From Heterodera schachtii (taxonomy: Eukaryota > Nematoda > Chromadorea > Rhabditida > Heteroderidae): a stretch of 64,000 nt of DNA. The notes under the pieces were generated by a model, which did not search any database, had not been told where the DNA came from, and saw nothing but the letters and a program-made list of their open reading frames with translations. The DNA lies in assembly GCA_023374025.1 (NCBI GenBank), contig SIJG01000085.1:300110-364109 (forward strand). The letters are read 5' to 3'. Below, piece by piece: positions 32,261-42,845 of the stretch (position 1 is its first letter; every line of letters begins with the position of its first letter). A program made the position numbers and the translations under genes.

Positions 32261-32712
32261 GGGACCCACGCGTTTCGGCGCTCGCGTTTCGGCGCTCCCG
32301 TTTCGGCGCCAGCTAGTTTTTCCACTTAAGCTTTTTTCTTTGGCATCCAAATCCAATAATCTTGGTATCATTCGAAAGCTCTTAACATGCTCTATTAGCC
32401 TTATCAAAAACGGAAAGTTTTTCAAGCCTGTAAAAAATTTTATTAAGAAAAAACTTCAAAAATTTCGACTTTTCGCAATTTTCATGCATAACTGTTTTGA
32501 TAATTGTCTAATCGCAAAGCAATAGCTTAGAAAAAGCTTCTAAATAGATTAAGCTTTCGAACGACACCAACAATGTTGGATTTGGTTTACAAAGAAAAAA
32601 GTTATAGCCAAAAACATGCTGGCGCCGAAACGGGAGCGCCGAAACGCGAGCGCCGAAACACGAGCGCCAAAACGCGAGCGCCGAAACGGGAGCGCCGAAA
32701 CGCAGTGGACCC
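32261..32712. mobile_element. hAT-like MITE with GCGTTTCGGCGC ends
   Basis: Perfect target duplication ctttttta (32253-32260, 32713-32720). The ends carry 3 and 6 tandem TTTCGGCGC-type units in opposite orientation. A half copy is at 8125. Confidence 0.92.
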
Positions 32713-32835
32713 CTTTTTTAGGTCCAATTGCCTCTGTCGAATAAATGTGACCACTGCTTTTTGAGAGTTCAGGGCGATGATCGGTGCAGCGTGGCAGTTT
32801 GGACACGTCAATTGAGAGCAATTTTGGCAACTCAT
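32713..32835 (-). CDS. Small Cys-rich (zinc-ribbon-like) reading frame
   Basis: From an ATG at 32835 the frame begins MSCQNCSQLTCPNCHAAP, with CxxC (residues 3-6) and CPNC (11-14), the spacing of a zinc-binding knuckle. After about 41 residues it runs into the element at 32261-32712. On the far side of the insertion only AT-rich sequence follows, so the gene is either very short or was interrupted. No family assignment is possible from this length. Confidence 0.35.
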
Positions 32836-33219
32836 TATTCTCTGCCAATGAAAATGAAGAGAATTTTAATGGTAAAAAGGGAAAAATAAAATTATTTAAA
32901 TTAAAATCTCATTTTCAATAACGAATTAGCCCATTCATCCTTCAACAACAATAACATCGACAACACTTTGAACAGTTCAAACAATGCAAATGACATCGGA
33001 TTGGACGGATCAAATCACACCGAAGAACAAAAAACTTAAAAATATCTTTTAATTTTCATAATGCTTATTTTAAATTTTTTTAAAATGTCTAATTTTATTG
33101 AATTTGAATTAATTAAAGTGTTAAATTGCAACTACTATAAGAGTGAGAAGTTCCTGTAATCCTAAAAATTGGTTTAAAAATAAAAAAAGCATCTATAAAT
33201 ATGTGTGGAGAAAAAGTGG

Positions 33220-33430
33220 TACTTTCCCATTATGTGACCGCAAGCCAAAATTTTTCTGCAAGAAAAAGGGATAATCCATCAATCGAGAGTATGTAATTGT
33301 GGCAATGATATCCTCAGTGCGATAAGAACAGCTCACGACAAAAGATTCCCGGTTTTGCGTTGCAACAAATTTGCGCGCCCCTTTGTTGATTTTATAAAAT
33401 TTTGGCTTGCGGTCACATAATGGGAAAGTA
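33220..33430. mobile_element. 211-bp MITE with TA-flanked TIR
   Basis: Inverted ends TACTTTCCCATTATGTGACC (33220) and the complement ending at 33430, continuing through CGCAAGCCAAAATTTT. TA at both ends suggests a Tc1/mariner-type target site. Confidence 0.8.
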
Positions 33431-33582
33431 TAGAAAAAGTTTTCGTGTTTCTCGTGAAAAATTACCCTGCAAAAAAATTGTAAAAATTTAAACCCAATCC
33501 CTGGTAATATATTGATACGTATTATACAATAGATATAAATTTATAATCATTTATACACTGAACTCTAACAACCTGGTTTCTA

Positions 33583-33825
33583 AAAATTGGACTTTTTAGA
33601 TCCTAATCCTAAATAAGTATGCTTTCTTAAGAAATGAGTCCGAAGGCACAGATAAGCGCCCTGTTGGGGAACATTTTGGGCATTAAAAGAATTTCTCCAA
33701 AAATTTATATGTTTTTTGGCTTTTTAGCCCAATTTAAATAATCGATCTTGCCGAAAGTGTTCTTGAAAACTCAAATTTGATAAAATAAAAAATCGAGGCT
33801 TTTCAATTTGTCAGGGACCCGGGTT
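33583..33825 (+). repeat. Direct repeat left of the helix-turn-helix gene (partner 34682-34885)
   Basis: About 200-240 bp shared with 34682-34885 (CCTAATCCTAAATAAGTATG through GAGGCTTTTCAATTTGTC). The pair brackets the gene at 34033-34470. Confidence 0.75.
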
Positions 33826-34032
33826 TTATCCTTTTTTATCATTTTTGGTGGGATTTTCAGGATTTTCGGAAAAATCCTTTTTTCTTGTTAAATCTTTTTT
33901 AAATTGGCCGTTGAAAAAACTTGAAATATTTAAATTATGCCTATTTTACGGTTTTTTTTTCTGCCTTTTTAGGTGCCTTTTTCGCGATTTTTTTTTTTGC
34001 CTAAAAATGGAAACCCTTTATCAATCATTCTT

Positions 34033-34470
34033 TCACCCACTGAATAATTCGCTTTTCCATTTGTAAATTTTGTTCCGATGTGTCCCCAATTCCTTGGCAA
34101 TTTCACATTCAATGCCGACTTTCTCGGCATTTTTGTATCCCTTTTTCATTTTGCGCTCATTTTTCATTCTGTCAAACTGTTCAATTAGTGCCAATTTTGT
34201 TTCTTTGTCCTCCTTTTTCGCCCTTTTCACCAGTCCAAAATCCCTTTTCCAGTCTCGAATTCTGTGATATTTTGTCCCCAATTCCCGGGCAATTTCTCGT
34301 TCAATTAGCTTCAATTGCTTCCAATTGTAAATGTTTTTGTTTTTTTGCTTTTCTCTCATTTTGTCAAATTCTTTAATTATTTTTAATATTTCTTTTTCAT
34401 CAAAATTTGTCTGCTTTTGGGCACATTTAAAGTTTTTCTGATTGCTTTCTTCTTCGTATTCCTTAAACAT
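34033..34470 (-). CDS. Protein with two helix-turn-helix-like repeats
   Basis: A 145-codon single-exon frame starts at the ATG at 34470. It has two related units of about 55 residues, each ending in a putative DNA-binding helix pair: REIARELGTKYHRIRDWKRD (about residues 68-87) and CEIAKELGTHRNKIYKWKSE (about 122-141). Such EIA.ELG....I..WK motifs are typical of homeodomain-like or transposase-type helix-turn-helix folds. The rest is Lys/Glu-rich. A fragment of the same family is at 37025-37110, and 35228-35686 may be a diverged relative. Flanking direct repeats suggest that it moves or duplicated with them. Function (regulator or mobile-element protein) unknown. Confidence 0.6.
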   Translation of the reverse strand: MFKEYEEESNQKNFKCAQKQTNFDEKEILKIIKEFDKMREKQKNKNIYNWKQLKLIEREIARELGTKYHRIRDWKRDFGLVKRAKKEDKETKLALIEQFDRMKNERKMKKGYKNAEKVGIECEIAKELGTHRNKIYKWKSELFSG

Positions 34471-35067
34471 TGACTTTTTCAGTGATCGTATTCATGTTTT
34501 TCTTGGGAATGTTCACTAATTCAATGCAATTTTAAGGATTTATCTTCTTTAATTATTGGGAATTAGATCAGAGAAAATTAAAAATGCCGGATACAAACAA
34601 ATTTTCGGGCCTAGCAAAATCCGGAACCGTTTTTTCCGGATAATCCGCGACAAAATGATGAGCTCCAAAAAATTGGATTCGTAAATTGGGCTTTTTAGAC
34701 CCTAATCCTAAATAAGTATGGATTCTTAAGAAATGAGTTCGAAGGCAAAAATAAGCGCCGTTAGGGGAAATTTTGAGCCATTAACAGTCTCCAAAATTAT
34801 TTTTTAGGTAATTTCTCTTGCCGAAAGTGTCTTTGAAAACTCAATTTGATAAAATAAAAGGTCGAGGCTTTTCAATTTGTCTGGGATTACTCTCCCGGTA
34901 ATGCTCAATTTATTCTTAATACGTTCTTATTTTCGATTTATTACCCTTGTTTAATCTTTATTTGAATAATTAAAATATTTGACTCCTTTTGAAAAGTAAA
35001 TAATTTTTGTCAAAAAGTTTTAATATTTTTCAGTCTTTTTCAGAAGCTTTCTAATGATGCTTATTTG

Positions 35068-35179
35068 TAGAGTAGAGCGGGACCGGGACTGAATTTCCTG
35101 TCCTGGTCCCGGCTTTTCAGGTCCCCCGGTAAATCCCGGTCCCGGTTTTGCCCAAAATTCCCGGTCCCGCTCTTCTCTA
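35068..35179. mobile_element. 112-bp hAT-like MITE, TIR TAGAGTAGAGCGGGACC
   Basis: Perfect target duplication cttatttg (35060-35067, 35180-35187). The interior is GGGACC/GGTCCC repeats. Resembles the ends of 35813-36785 without its middle. Confidence 0.92.
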
Positions 35180-35227
35180 CTTATTTGCATTAATGGACTT
35201 ATTAAATTTATTGTAATTGGCCTATCA

Positions 35228-35686
35228 TTATCTGTTATTGGAATATTTCGTTACGATCTCTGATGAGTTTCCGTCCGCCGTTCTTTCGGCTTTTCCCTTT
35301 TTTCTTTTCGAATTGTTCAGTGCGTTTTGTTTTGCTTTTTCGGCTATTTCACCCAATATTTCTCCATTCATTTTGTCAAATTGTTCTTCTTTTTTTTCGG
35401 TTTTTGATTCGAAATTTTTAATTGGCCAATTTTTCGTTTGCTTAAATTTCAAATTCGATTGAATTTTTTGGAAATTTTGGCCGCTTTTTTCATTAAATTG
35501 ATTCTCGTCGTAAAAAATTGGCTCATTTTTTACAATATTCAGCATTTTCAGAGCATTTCTGACTTTTGCTTCTTCTGCTGCCGTTCCCCCCTCATTTTCT
35601 TCAATTTTTACACTTTTTTCACCCAATTTTATTTGCCGTTCGTCAGTATTTTTTTGTTTTCCCATAAATTTTTTGCGCATTTCCAA
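35228..35686 (-). CDS. Lys/Glu/Asn-rich protein, possibly related to the helix-turn-helix family
   Basis: A 152-codon frame from an ATG at 35686 with no introns. Composition is strongly charged; the only landmark is EEQFDKMNGEILGEIAEKAK (about residues 99-118), which resembles the EQFDRMK ... EIA segment of the protein at 34033-34470 but lacks a clear I..WK recognition helix. It is flanked by MITEs at 35068 and 35813. AT-rich codons mean that an open frame of this length could arise by chance, so confidence is modest. Confidence 0.4.
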   Translation of the reverse strand: MEMRKKFMGKQKNTDERQIKLGEKSVKIEENEGGTAAEEAKVRNALKMLNIVKNEPIFYDENQFNEKSGQNFQKIQSNLKFKQTKNWPIKNFESKTEKKEEQFDKMNGEILGEIAEKAKQNALNNSKRKKGKAERTADGNSSEIVTKYSNNR

Positions 35687-35812
35687 CTTTTTTGCCGGCC
35701 ATTGATTTTGCCATTAAATTTTGTGAATTTTTTGGAAAAAATCTTCCCAAATATCTGCAAATAAATCATCTCCGTCAGTACTGAAAATGCCTTCAATGTT
35801 TATCATACAAAT

Positions 35813-36785
35813 TAGAGCTGAGCGGGACCGGGATTTTTGACAAAAACCGGGACCGGGATTTGCCGGGACCAGAAAAGTCGGGACCGGGACCGGGACCAAG
35901 TTTTTCGACCGGGACCGGGACCGGGACCGCGAAAAAACCCGGGACCGGGACCAACCGGGACTTTTCACAAGAGAAAATTTTTTTTGAAAAATTTTAAAAA
36001 TTTTTGGTGAATTTTGTTACAAAAATTTCCTAAATTCAAAAAAATACCCATAAAATTTTTTAATTTCGAAGAATTTTTCCATTATTCATTGGAAAATTTT
36101 TAAAATTTTCATTTCAGGGGGGAGGGGATTCTTGGAATTTTCTGAGTCCCAAAATTCTGGATTTTTCTAACAAATTAACAATCTCTTAAAATTTTTAAGT
36201 CGCTGTTTTTGTGGCAATGTTTTTTCAAAAAACTTTTGGAACATTGGGAGGGGGCGGGGTCCGTCGGTGCCGATAGGCGCCGCCGGAAAAATTTTGAGTG
36301 AGATTTGATAACAGAATTTGCCAAAAAATGACCAAATATTAGGTTAATTTGTGGTTTTAGGCTGTTTAAAAAAGGTAAAAATATAATTTTTATGTAGAAA
36401 TATTTTTTATTAATTAAATTTCAATTGATATTGGTAAAGAAAAAAGAAAAAATTATCTGTTCCATCGGGGAATTGAACCCAAGGGACAAATAATGAAAGT
36501 CAAAAGGTCTAACCACTTATCCACTTATGCATATGAAAATATGCTTTAAAAGAAAATAAATAATTTTTTTTTTCTCAAAAATTTTTTCTTCTCCACCAAT
36601 TTTCTTCTCTTTTCTCACCCAGACCCCATTCTTACCAGTGCTTATTTAGTCCCGCCGGGACCGGGACTGGCAAAACCGGGACCGGGATTTCTTTTTTTTC
36701 AAAAACCGGGACCGGGACCGGGACCGGGACCTGAAAAAACCGGGATTTCCCGCCCCGGTCCCGGTCCCGGTCCCGCTCAGCTCTA
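35813..36785. mobile_element. hAT-like element, TIR TAGAGCTGAGCGGGACC
   Basis: Perfect target duplication atacaaat (35805-35812, 36786-36793). GGGACC repeats at both ends, a shared hairpin at 36262, and a tRNA-like segment at 36462-36530: the same order as in 22142-23128, although the terminal sequences differ. Confidence 0.93.
36462..36530 (-). other. tRNA-like A-box/B-box segment inside the element
   Basis: On the minus strand TGGATAAGTGG (A-box-like) and GGGTTCAATTCCCC (B-box-like T arm). The T arm can pair; no acceptor stem found. Confidence 0.55.
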
Positions 36786-37024
36786 ATACAAATGAAAGCG
36801 GAAAAAAGAATTTTAGTGCTGCCAATCATTTGGAAAAGCGGGAATTTTCTAAAAGGTAATAAAAAAATTAAAATGATTACATACAAAAATTTACAAATGA
36901 TTAGGTAGGAAATGGATAATTCGCCTATAATAAAATTTTGGCATTTGAAAAGGAAATCATTCGTTTTTTTGTGTGTTTCTGCCACGCGACCAAAAGCATG
37001 GCAAAACTGTGAGACAACTGTTTT

Positions 37025-37110
37025 ATAATAGAACTTAACAAAATTGAAGAATGGAAAAGGGAATTTGGACTGGTGAAAAAAATCGTGAAAAAACAACCTA
37101 GAAAGGCAGA
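37025..37110 (+). pseudogene. Fragment of the helix-turn-helix family
   Basis: One plus frame reads NKIEEWKREFGLVKKIVKK, matching the HRIRDWKRDFGLVKRAKK segment of the protein at 34033-34470. Stops lie close on both sides, so it is a remnant on the opposite strand. Confidence 0.6.
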
Positions 37111-37119
37111 AAAAAATCG

Positions 37120-38335
37120 TAAAATATGCACAAAAACGATTCATTGGATGTGTATTTTTCTTTTTTATTGCATTTTTAAAGGATTTTTCCAAAATCCTGG
37201 AAATAGGCACCAAAAATGTCAAATAGGGATAAAATAGACGGCTTGGCATTTAGCACAAAAAGTCCTAAATTGGCAAAAATAGGCATTTAATTGACCAAGA
37301 AGCTTCAAACCAAGCTAAAAAGTCGTTTTTTGTGCTTATCTCAACGATACCGTGGTGCGACATTAGAGGATTTGACATTTGAGGACACGACTTTTGAGGA
37401 CCCGGCATTTGAGGACAACACAATTTCAAAAAAAGAAATAAACGGAAATTATATTTCATTATAAAAAGACGAAGAGCCATGGTATCAAATGTGTCAAAAA
37501 GTCTTCAAGGACAACCGAATAATTGCAAAGTTTTTACAGCTCCAACAAAGAATATGCTGGGTACCCATGTCAATCTTTGATTATTTTTGAAAGTTGCATA
37601 ATTCAAAAATATTTTAAGATAACTACTTGATTTGCCCAGAACATTGTTCCTTTTTCCATTAACATGGAATCATCATGAAAGCGTTGGGGCAGCACAAACA
37701 ATGCCGTTCCATTTGGATTTAAAAAATATATAAAGACAAGATTTGGCTACGTAACAGAGACCGGAATTTTTAATGTGCCGGGACCGGGCGCAGATAATTG
37801 ACCGGGCACGGGCGGCCCCGTAAAAAAAATCGTTTGACCGGCAGCACACGCTCAGTACAATTGGCTAAAATGAAAAAACGAAAATAAAAATTATTAGTAA
37901 TTTTAAAGTTTTTAGGTCCATTAATTTTAAAAATATAGTCATATATAAATACTAGAGCTACGATTTATAGTTGCTAAAAACTGCCAAAATAATTAGTTTT
38001 TAGTTTCTAAAAACCTCCAAAATAGTTGCTAAAAATGGGTAAATAGTTGCTAAAAACTTTCAAATTTAGGGGTGTAAAATCATAAAATTTTATTCAAAAA
38101 GCAAAAAATATTATGTCAAACCATTAATGAGATACATAACTTTTACATTTCCTCTGAATATACCTTAAACCGATTAATTGTTCAAATTCATTTCTATTAC
38201 TTAATCTCCAATTTTTGTTTTGTCATGTTAAATTAATGCTTTACCAAAAAACTACGAATTTGATAAAATAAACCTTTAAACATGTTCATTTTTTCTAATT
38301 ATAAGTAACTTTGGTGCAAAAAGATGGAAAAGTTC
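37120..38335. other. AT-rich region with repeat fragments, no gene
   Basis: Contains GGGACC-type element remains at about 37760-37830 and a relative of the 26262 element at about 37955-38070. No credible exon. Confidence 0.4.
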
Positions 38336-38537
38336 AAAAACATTTTGACTTAGCGGCGCAAATGTTCAGTTTTACTTGGCGGCGCAAGTGTCCTGCCAAA
38401 ACTTGTTGTTTGTTCAGTGCAAAATCCGTCCAAAATGACATTGGTACTTTTATTAATTTAATTCGATTATGAAGGCCTTCTTGATCAGACCAATGATCAT
38501 TCCTGTTCCGCCACGACATTGTATTGGGCTTAAACAA

Positions 38538-38714
38538 TGTTAATTTCAAATTTCGAAACGGATGACAAAAAACGGCACAGAGTGCAATGGCCCCGTTAGA
38601 CAAAACAATGCCAAACTTACGGCCAAAATATTGTCGGCAACAAATTGTGTGAGAAGTGCGCCAGGGATAGAGCCGGCAAAGGAAGGAGGAGGCAACGGTC
38701 GCACCCCAAATAGC
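38538..38714 (-). pseudogene. SLC2-like transporter exon, fragment 1
   Basis: After an acceptor (cacttttag) the frame reads AIWGATVASSFAGSIPGALL and TQFVAD, then needs a shift to continue as FGRKFGIVLSNGAIALCAVF. Together these match the TM2/TM3 region and the RFGRR loop of sugar transporters. The shift (AATAT where one codon is expected) is present in all five copies, so the lesion predates their spread. Tandem poly-G-containing repeats follow at 38740-38935. Confidence 0.6.
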
Positions 38715-38998
38715 CTAAAAGTGATTTGCTTTCATCGTATTAAGAAAATTCATCAAAGTGCCATTTTGGTATCAGTGAGGGGGGGAAGAGTGTACCAAAG
38801 AAGAGGACAGACAGTTAGAGAATACTGATGAAATTTTCATCAAAATTCCATTTTGGTATTTGGGTGGGGGGAGAGAGGAGAAAGCGTGCGAAATAAGAGG
38901 ACAGACAGTTAGAGACAGATAGAAACTCTCCGCCGAATGCTTGAACAATGCCCGTGGGGGTTCGACGGGAGGGGTAGAAGGAATGGATCAAGAAGAAA

Positions 38999-39250
38999 AA
39001 CAACTGCTCCTGGCTGCTATCTAATAAGACGTGAGGAGACGACTGATCAGGACCCGATCAGCACCGGCCCAATATGCCTGTGTTCCGTTTCTCACGGATT
39101 TCCTATGTGATAGAGGGGAAACAACAGCCGACGTGGCGTTTGTGGAGTGTGGTGCGGAGGGGGGGGGGGGGAGACGAGTGTGTGTTTGCTGATCGGGTCC
39201 TGATCAGTCGTCTCCTCACGTCTTATTAGATAGCAACCAGGAGCAGTTGT
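38999..39250. mobile_element. 250-bp element with 63-bp TIRs
   Basis: Inverted ends ACAACTGCTCCTGGCTGC and complement; TIRs 38999-39062 and 39188-39250. A partial copy (left TIR and interior, ending in an 18-G run) is at about 54710-54912. Confidence 0.85.
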
Positions 39251-39274
39251 AATGATTTCTTTTACCTGTAAATT

Positions 39275-39544
39275 TCAGGTTTTGTCAAACTCAATGACGC
39301 AGATTCGAGGATTTTGCTGACAAGCTAAAAGGGACTTTTTTTGCAAATGAAATGCGATGCGCTTTACCTCTTTAATGGCATTTGTGACCTCTTCCCTTTG
39401 AAAGCCGTCGTGAACTCGTTTGAATGCTTCATCAACATATTGTTGAATTTTATTCTGAACTGCGGGATCTTCGAGTTGATTCTTTGAACATCGATCCTCT
39501 TCCCGAGGCGGAAATTTCACTGAGTTCTTTCCGCGTTTATCCAT
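39275..39544 (-). CDS. Hypothetical small protein
   Basis: An 89-codon frame from an ATG at 39544, hydrophilic and helical-looking (NKIQQYVDEAFKRVHDGF, about residues 31-48). A short intron is possible: AAAGAG then gtaaag...cttttag, after which the frame continues as LVSKILESASLSLTKPEIYR to TAA. The intron version gives a more protein-like helix, so I slightly prefer it. Not recognised as any family. It is next to the 38999-39250 element and upstream of the duplicated NADAR block. Confidence 0.4.
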   Translation of the reverse strand: MDKRGKNSVKFPPREEDRCSKNQLEDPAVQNKIQQYVDEAFKRVHDGFQREEVTNAIKEVKRIAFHLQKKSLLACQQNPRICVIEFDKT

Positions 39545-39882
39545 AGCGCAGACCTAGTTATGCAAATTTATATTAGGGTATACAATAAGTTCTGTCATGG
39601 CAGGAAATGATTTATTTATTCCCCAAAAATTATTTAAAAAAGGTAATTTTCATAATATATCATTCAAAAAACTTATTTTAATAAAACGAAATTTTGGTTT
39701 TGAATATATTTATTTTTTTTATATGGAAAAGAAAGATTTTGATCAAATTAGATGAAAATAGAATATTTTAGATTTTTAATGAATTGATTAGCGAAATTAT
39801 TATTTTAATTAAAAAAATCGGGCCTGAGTAATTAATGTCTCATTTATTTAATGATGAAAAAAATTATTTCGTATTCTTTTAA

Positions 39883-40077
39883 TCATTTACGGCCGGCGGC
39901 CCAAAACTCGTCAAGCGAGGCTTCAACGAGTTGGCCGTAGCCCGTTGTCAAAAGGGCGCTGCGCATGGGTTCAACATTGAATTTGGCGCGCAATTCCCGA
40001 CACATAATGCCAAATCGGACGGCGTGCCAGACTTCCTCCACAAACGGCATAATCCGCCGGCCGAGTTGTTTTGCCAT
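39883..40077 (-). pseudogene. NADAR domain fragment 1
   Basis: A 65-codon frame holding only the second half of a NADAR domain (KQLGRRIMPFVEEVWHAVRF through LVEASLDEFWAAGRK). The first half, with the SSEHCYF motif, is replaced by unrelated sequence. Confidence 0.75.
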
Positions 40078-40189
40078 AAACCTTTAAACATGTTCATTTT
40101 TTCTAATTATAAGTAACTTTGGTGCAAAAAGATGGAAAAGGACACTTGCGCCGCCAAGTAAAACTGAACATTTGCGCCGCTAAGTCAAA

Positions 40190-40632
40190 ATTGTTTTTGG
40201 GCCTTCTTGATCAGACCAATGATCATTCCTGTTCAGCCACGACATTGTATTGGGCTTAAACAATGTCCAGGAAATATTAACGAATAAATAATTCAATGTG
40301 TTCGACCTGCACTCGGTTAGGAAAACTGAACTGATGCCAATGCCAATTGTGACAAAAAATCCGAGAATGAAGCGACTCGCAACGAAAATTCCGATGCTGT
40401 TCAACTAGAAAAGAGCATAAGTGAAAGTGAAGTGATCATTTATTAAACACTAATTTTTCACTTACAAATTTCGAAACGGATGACAAAAAACGGCACAGAG
40501 TGCAATGGCCCCGTTAGACAAAACAATGCCAAACTTACGGCCAAAATATTGTCGGCAACAAATTGTGTGAGAAGTGCGCCAGGGATAGAGCCGGCAAAGG
40601 AAGGACGAGGCAACGGTCGCACCCCAAATAGC
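40190..40632 (-). pseudogene. SLC2-like transporter, fragment 2 (two exons)
   Basis: The exon at about 40466-40632 is the same as fragment 1. The next exon on this strand (about 40266-40405, acceptor tttctag) reads LNSIGIFVASRFILGFFVTI and SSVFLTE, matching the TM3-TM4 region of facilitative sugar transporters. This is the only copy that keeps that exon. The shared frameshift remains. Confidence 0.6.
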
Positions 40633-41098
40633 CTAAAAGTGATTTGCTTTCATCGTATTAAGAAAATTCATCAAAGTGCCATTTTGGTATCAGTGAGGGG
40701 GGGGGGAAGAGTGTACCAAAGAAGAGGACAGACAGTTAGAGATAAATTGGGTTTTGGTTTTTTGTTAGAATTGATTGAACTGAGGAAACCATTCTCCAAT
40801 GAGCTTACCAATTTTCTGTACACCGTACCCTGGGACCTTATACTGCTTACCGATCTGAGGTGCAATCCTTGTTTCTTCGACATGCGGTAGCATGTCCCAC
40901 CTCATGGAATGCCATATGGCGGTATTCAGCTACTATTTCACCCATCCATCAGTGCCGTCGGGAGTTGTTTCTGGAAATAATAAATGTTTTTCTGAGCAAT
41001 TCGCTAGATATTAAGAAACTACGATCAAACGGGTGTTCACAAAAAGTACAAATTTGGCGGTTCACAAAAAGTGCAAAAATCAAAAATCTGATTTTGAC

Positions 41099-41561
41099 AG
41101 ACGGGGATAGAATGATAGGGCAAAGAAAACGCAGAAAAATGCACGAGAGCACTAAAGGTGGGGGTGAGTCATTTGAAAGACTCAAACGACAGCATTTTTG
41201 GCATTATGCCGTAAAGCGTACGATTGTCCGCCAATTCGGCCCTTCCCGACACTCCGAGCTGTCGTCGGACGGTGGAGAAAAGGCAGCGCAACGGATGGGG
41301 AAAGTGTTCGGCACTTCCGAATTCGTCTCTACGCCTCCTCCACCTTTTTGGTCAGTTGTGGTGCCGATGCGCTCCAACAAAGAGGCGGATTCGGCCGCCC
41401 GTCGTTCGTGCTGCAAAAAGCGGACCAACGAAGTTGCAAAGTCTTCCTTATCCTTGACGCTCTAAATGGGCTCAAAAGTGGCACAAAGTGGCAAAAAGTG
41501 AAGCCAAAGATGCTGACAAATGAGCAACAAAAGTTTATAATTGAAAAAATTTTTTCGTCCT
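41099..41561 (-). pseudogene. RasGAP domain fragment, duplicate 1
   Basis: Minus-strand segments DKEDFATSLVRFLQHERRAA and [15 protein letters not shown] match the gene at 58953-62114. At about 41098 it joins sequence like that gene's intron (59553-59612), a junction absent from the source, so it was rearranged while being copied. Confidence 0.8.
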
Positions 41562-41749
41562 AAAATTTATTCATTCTATGTTTTTCATCAAGTTATTTAG
41601 GTTTTTCGAATTTAGTATTAGGGTTTGAATTTGAGCAAAATAAACTATGCATCCAAAAAACCATAGAAAGACCTTTCCTTTTTTCAAATTTTTTGCATTT
41701 TCTTAAATTTTAGTTAATTTTAATGAAAAATAAAGGGCACACGACAAAT

Positions 41750-42845
41750 TTACGGTTGATTTGTCAATTGTGATTGGAGACTTCCCCTCCGTCCGACTCC
41801 CATTCCATCCCAGTGCCAAGAAGTGCATTCGGTGGGAGAATGTAGTTTCTCGCGCACCACCAGCCAGCCGGAACCTCCTTCACATGCAGTTGCACGTTTT
41901 GCCCTTCTTGCAGATGTAGAATGTTGGTGGTCATGTTGCGCTGTGTCATGGTGTGGACGCGTCCGTAGACAAGGACATTGACGGAGCAGACTTGGCGATG
42001 GTCCAATGTCTGCCAAAGTTGACGTTCTCAACCACTCCATGCATGACGAACCGAGGCACAAAGGCAATGCTTTGCACATATCGGCCTCCGCTTGACTCAC
42101 AATTTGGCCTTGATGAAGCCACCCCGGCAGAGTTGGATGACCATTGAGTGCGACGCGTTCAAACGCTGCATGCCAATAGTACCCGACGACGACAAGGATG
42201 TCACCGACGGCAAGGCCAGGCTGCAAGTACATGTTAACGGCTCGTGCTCGAACACGGCAGCTGCGATCACGTAGTCTTCGGCCGAAGCCTGAGCGACAAC
42301 GTAATGGCGGACGAGGTGGTTTGGCGTCGGAGGCAGCGGGCTAACCTCCTCTCGGATCAGCGCGAGAACTTCACCTAGGGCATTTTGCCTGACCAACTGG
42401 CTATATCCATCAACTGAACATCATCCATGCTACGGCGGGCGGCCCAAAACTCGTCAAGCGAGGCTTCAACGAGTTGGCCGTAGCCCGTTGTCAAAAGGGC
42501 GCTGCGCATGGGTTCAACATTGAATTTGGCGCGCAATGCCCGACACATAATGCCAAATCGGGCGGCGTGCCTGACTTCCTCCACAAACGGCATAATCCGC
42601 CGGCCGAGTTGTTTTACCGACGCCGCAGTTTGAGCCTGGCGGATGCGATGAAAAGAGGCCATGTCACCGAAATGTGCCGCTTTCATTAGAAAGTAGCAGT
42701 GTTCTGAGGACATGACGTGGATGTGGCCGTAGCCGTCGAAGTCCATGGTGAAAGTGTGGGCGAAATGATTTGACAGCACGTAGCGGCGAGTAAAAAATTT
42801 AAATGCCGGGACGTTGTTGAGAAGAAAGGGCACGGCGACCTCCAT
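41750..42845 (-). CDS. NADAR (YbiA-like) domain gene, copy 2
   Basis: Starts at the ATG at 42845. A complete NADAR domain fills residues 20-156: RYVLSNHF, SSEHCYFLMKAAHFGD (conserved Glu48), KQLGRRIMPFVEEV, RALRAKFN, LVEASLDEFW and WSG. NADAR enzymes cleave N-glycosidic bonds of ADP-ribose-type or riboflavin-pathway substrates; which one applies here is unknown. The frame then stops, but a -1 shift at about 42385-42392 restores the family ending (QNALGEVLALIREE) and leads into a C-terminal region I do not recognise (LPPTPNHLVRHYVVAQASAE). In this copy that region has a 30-bp deletion and further shifts, and its last part is replaced after about 41868. Whether it is functional is uncertain. 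Confidence 0.75.

Noticed and set aside
40480..40890. 136-codon plus-strand frame repeated at 38.6, 50.1 and 62.7 kb
   Set aside because: Antisense of the SLC2-like exon plus a G-rich repeat.
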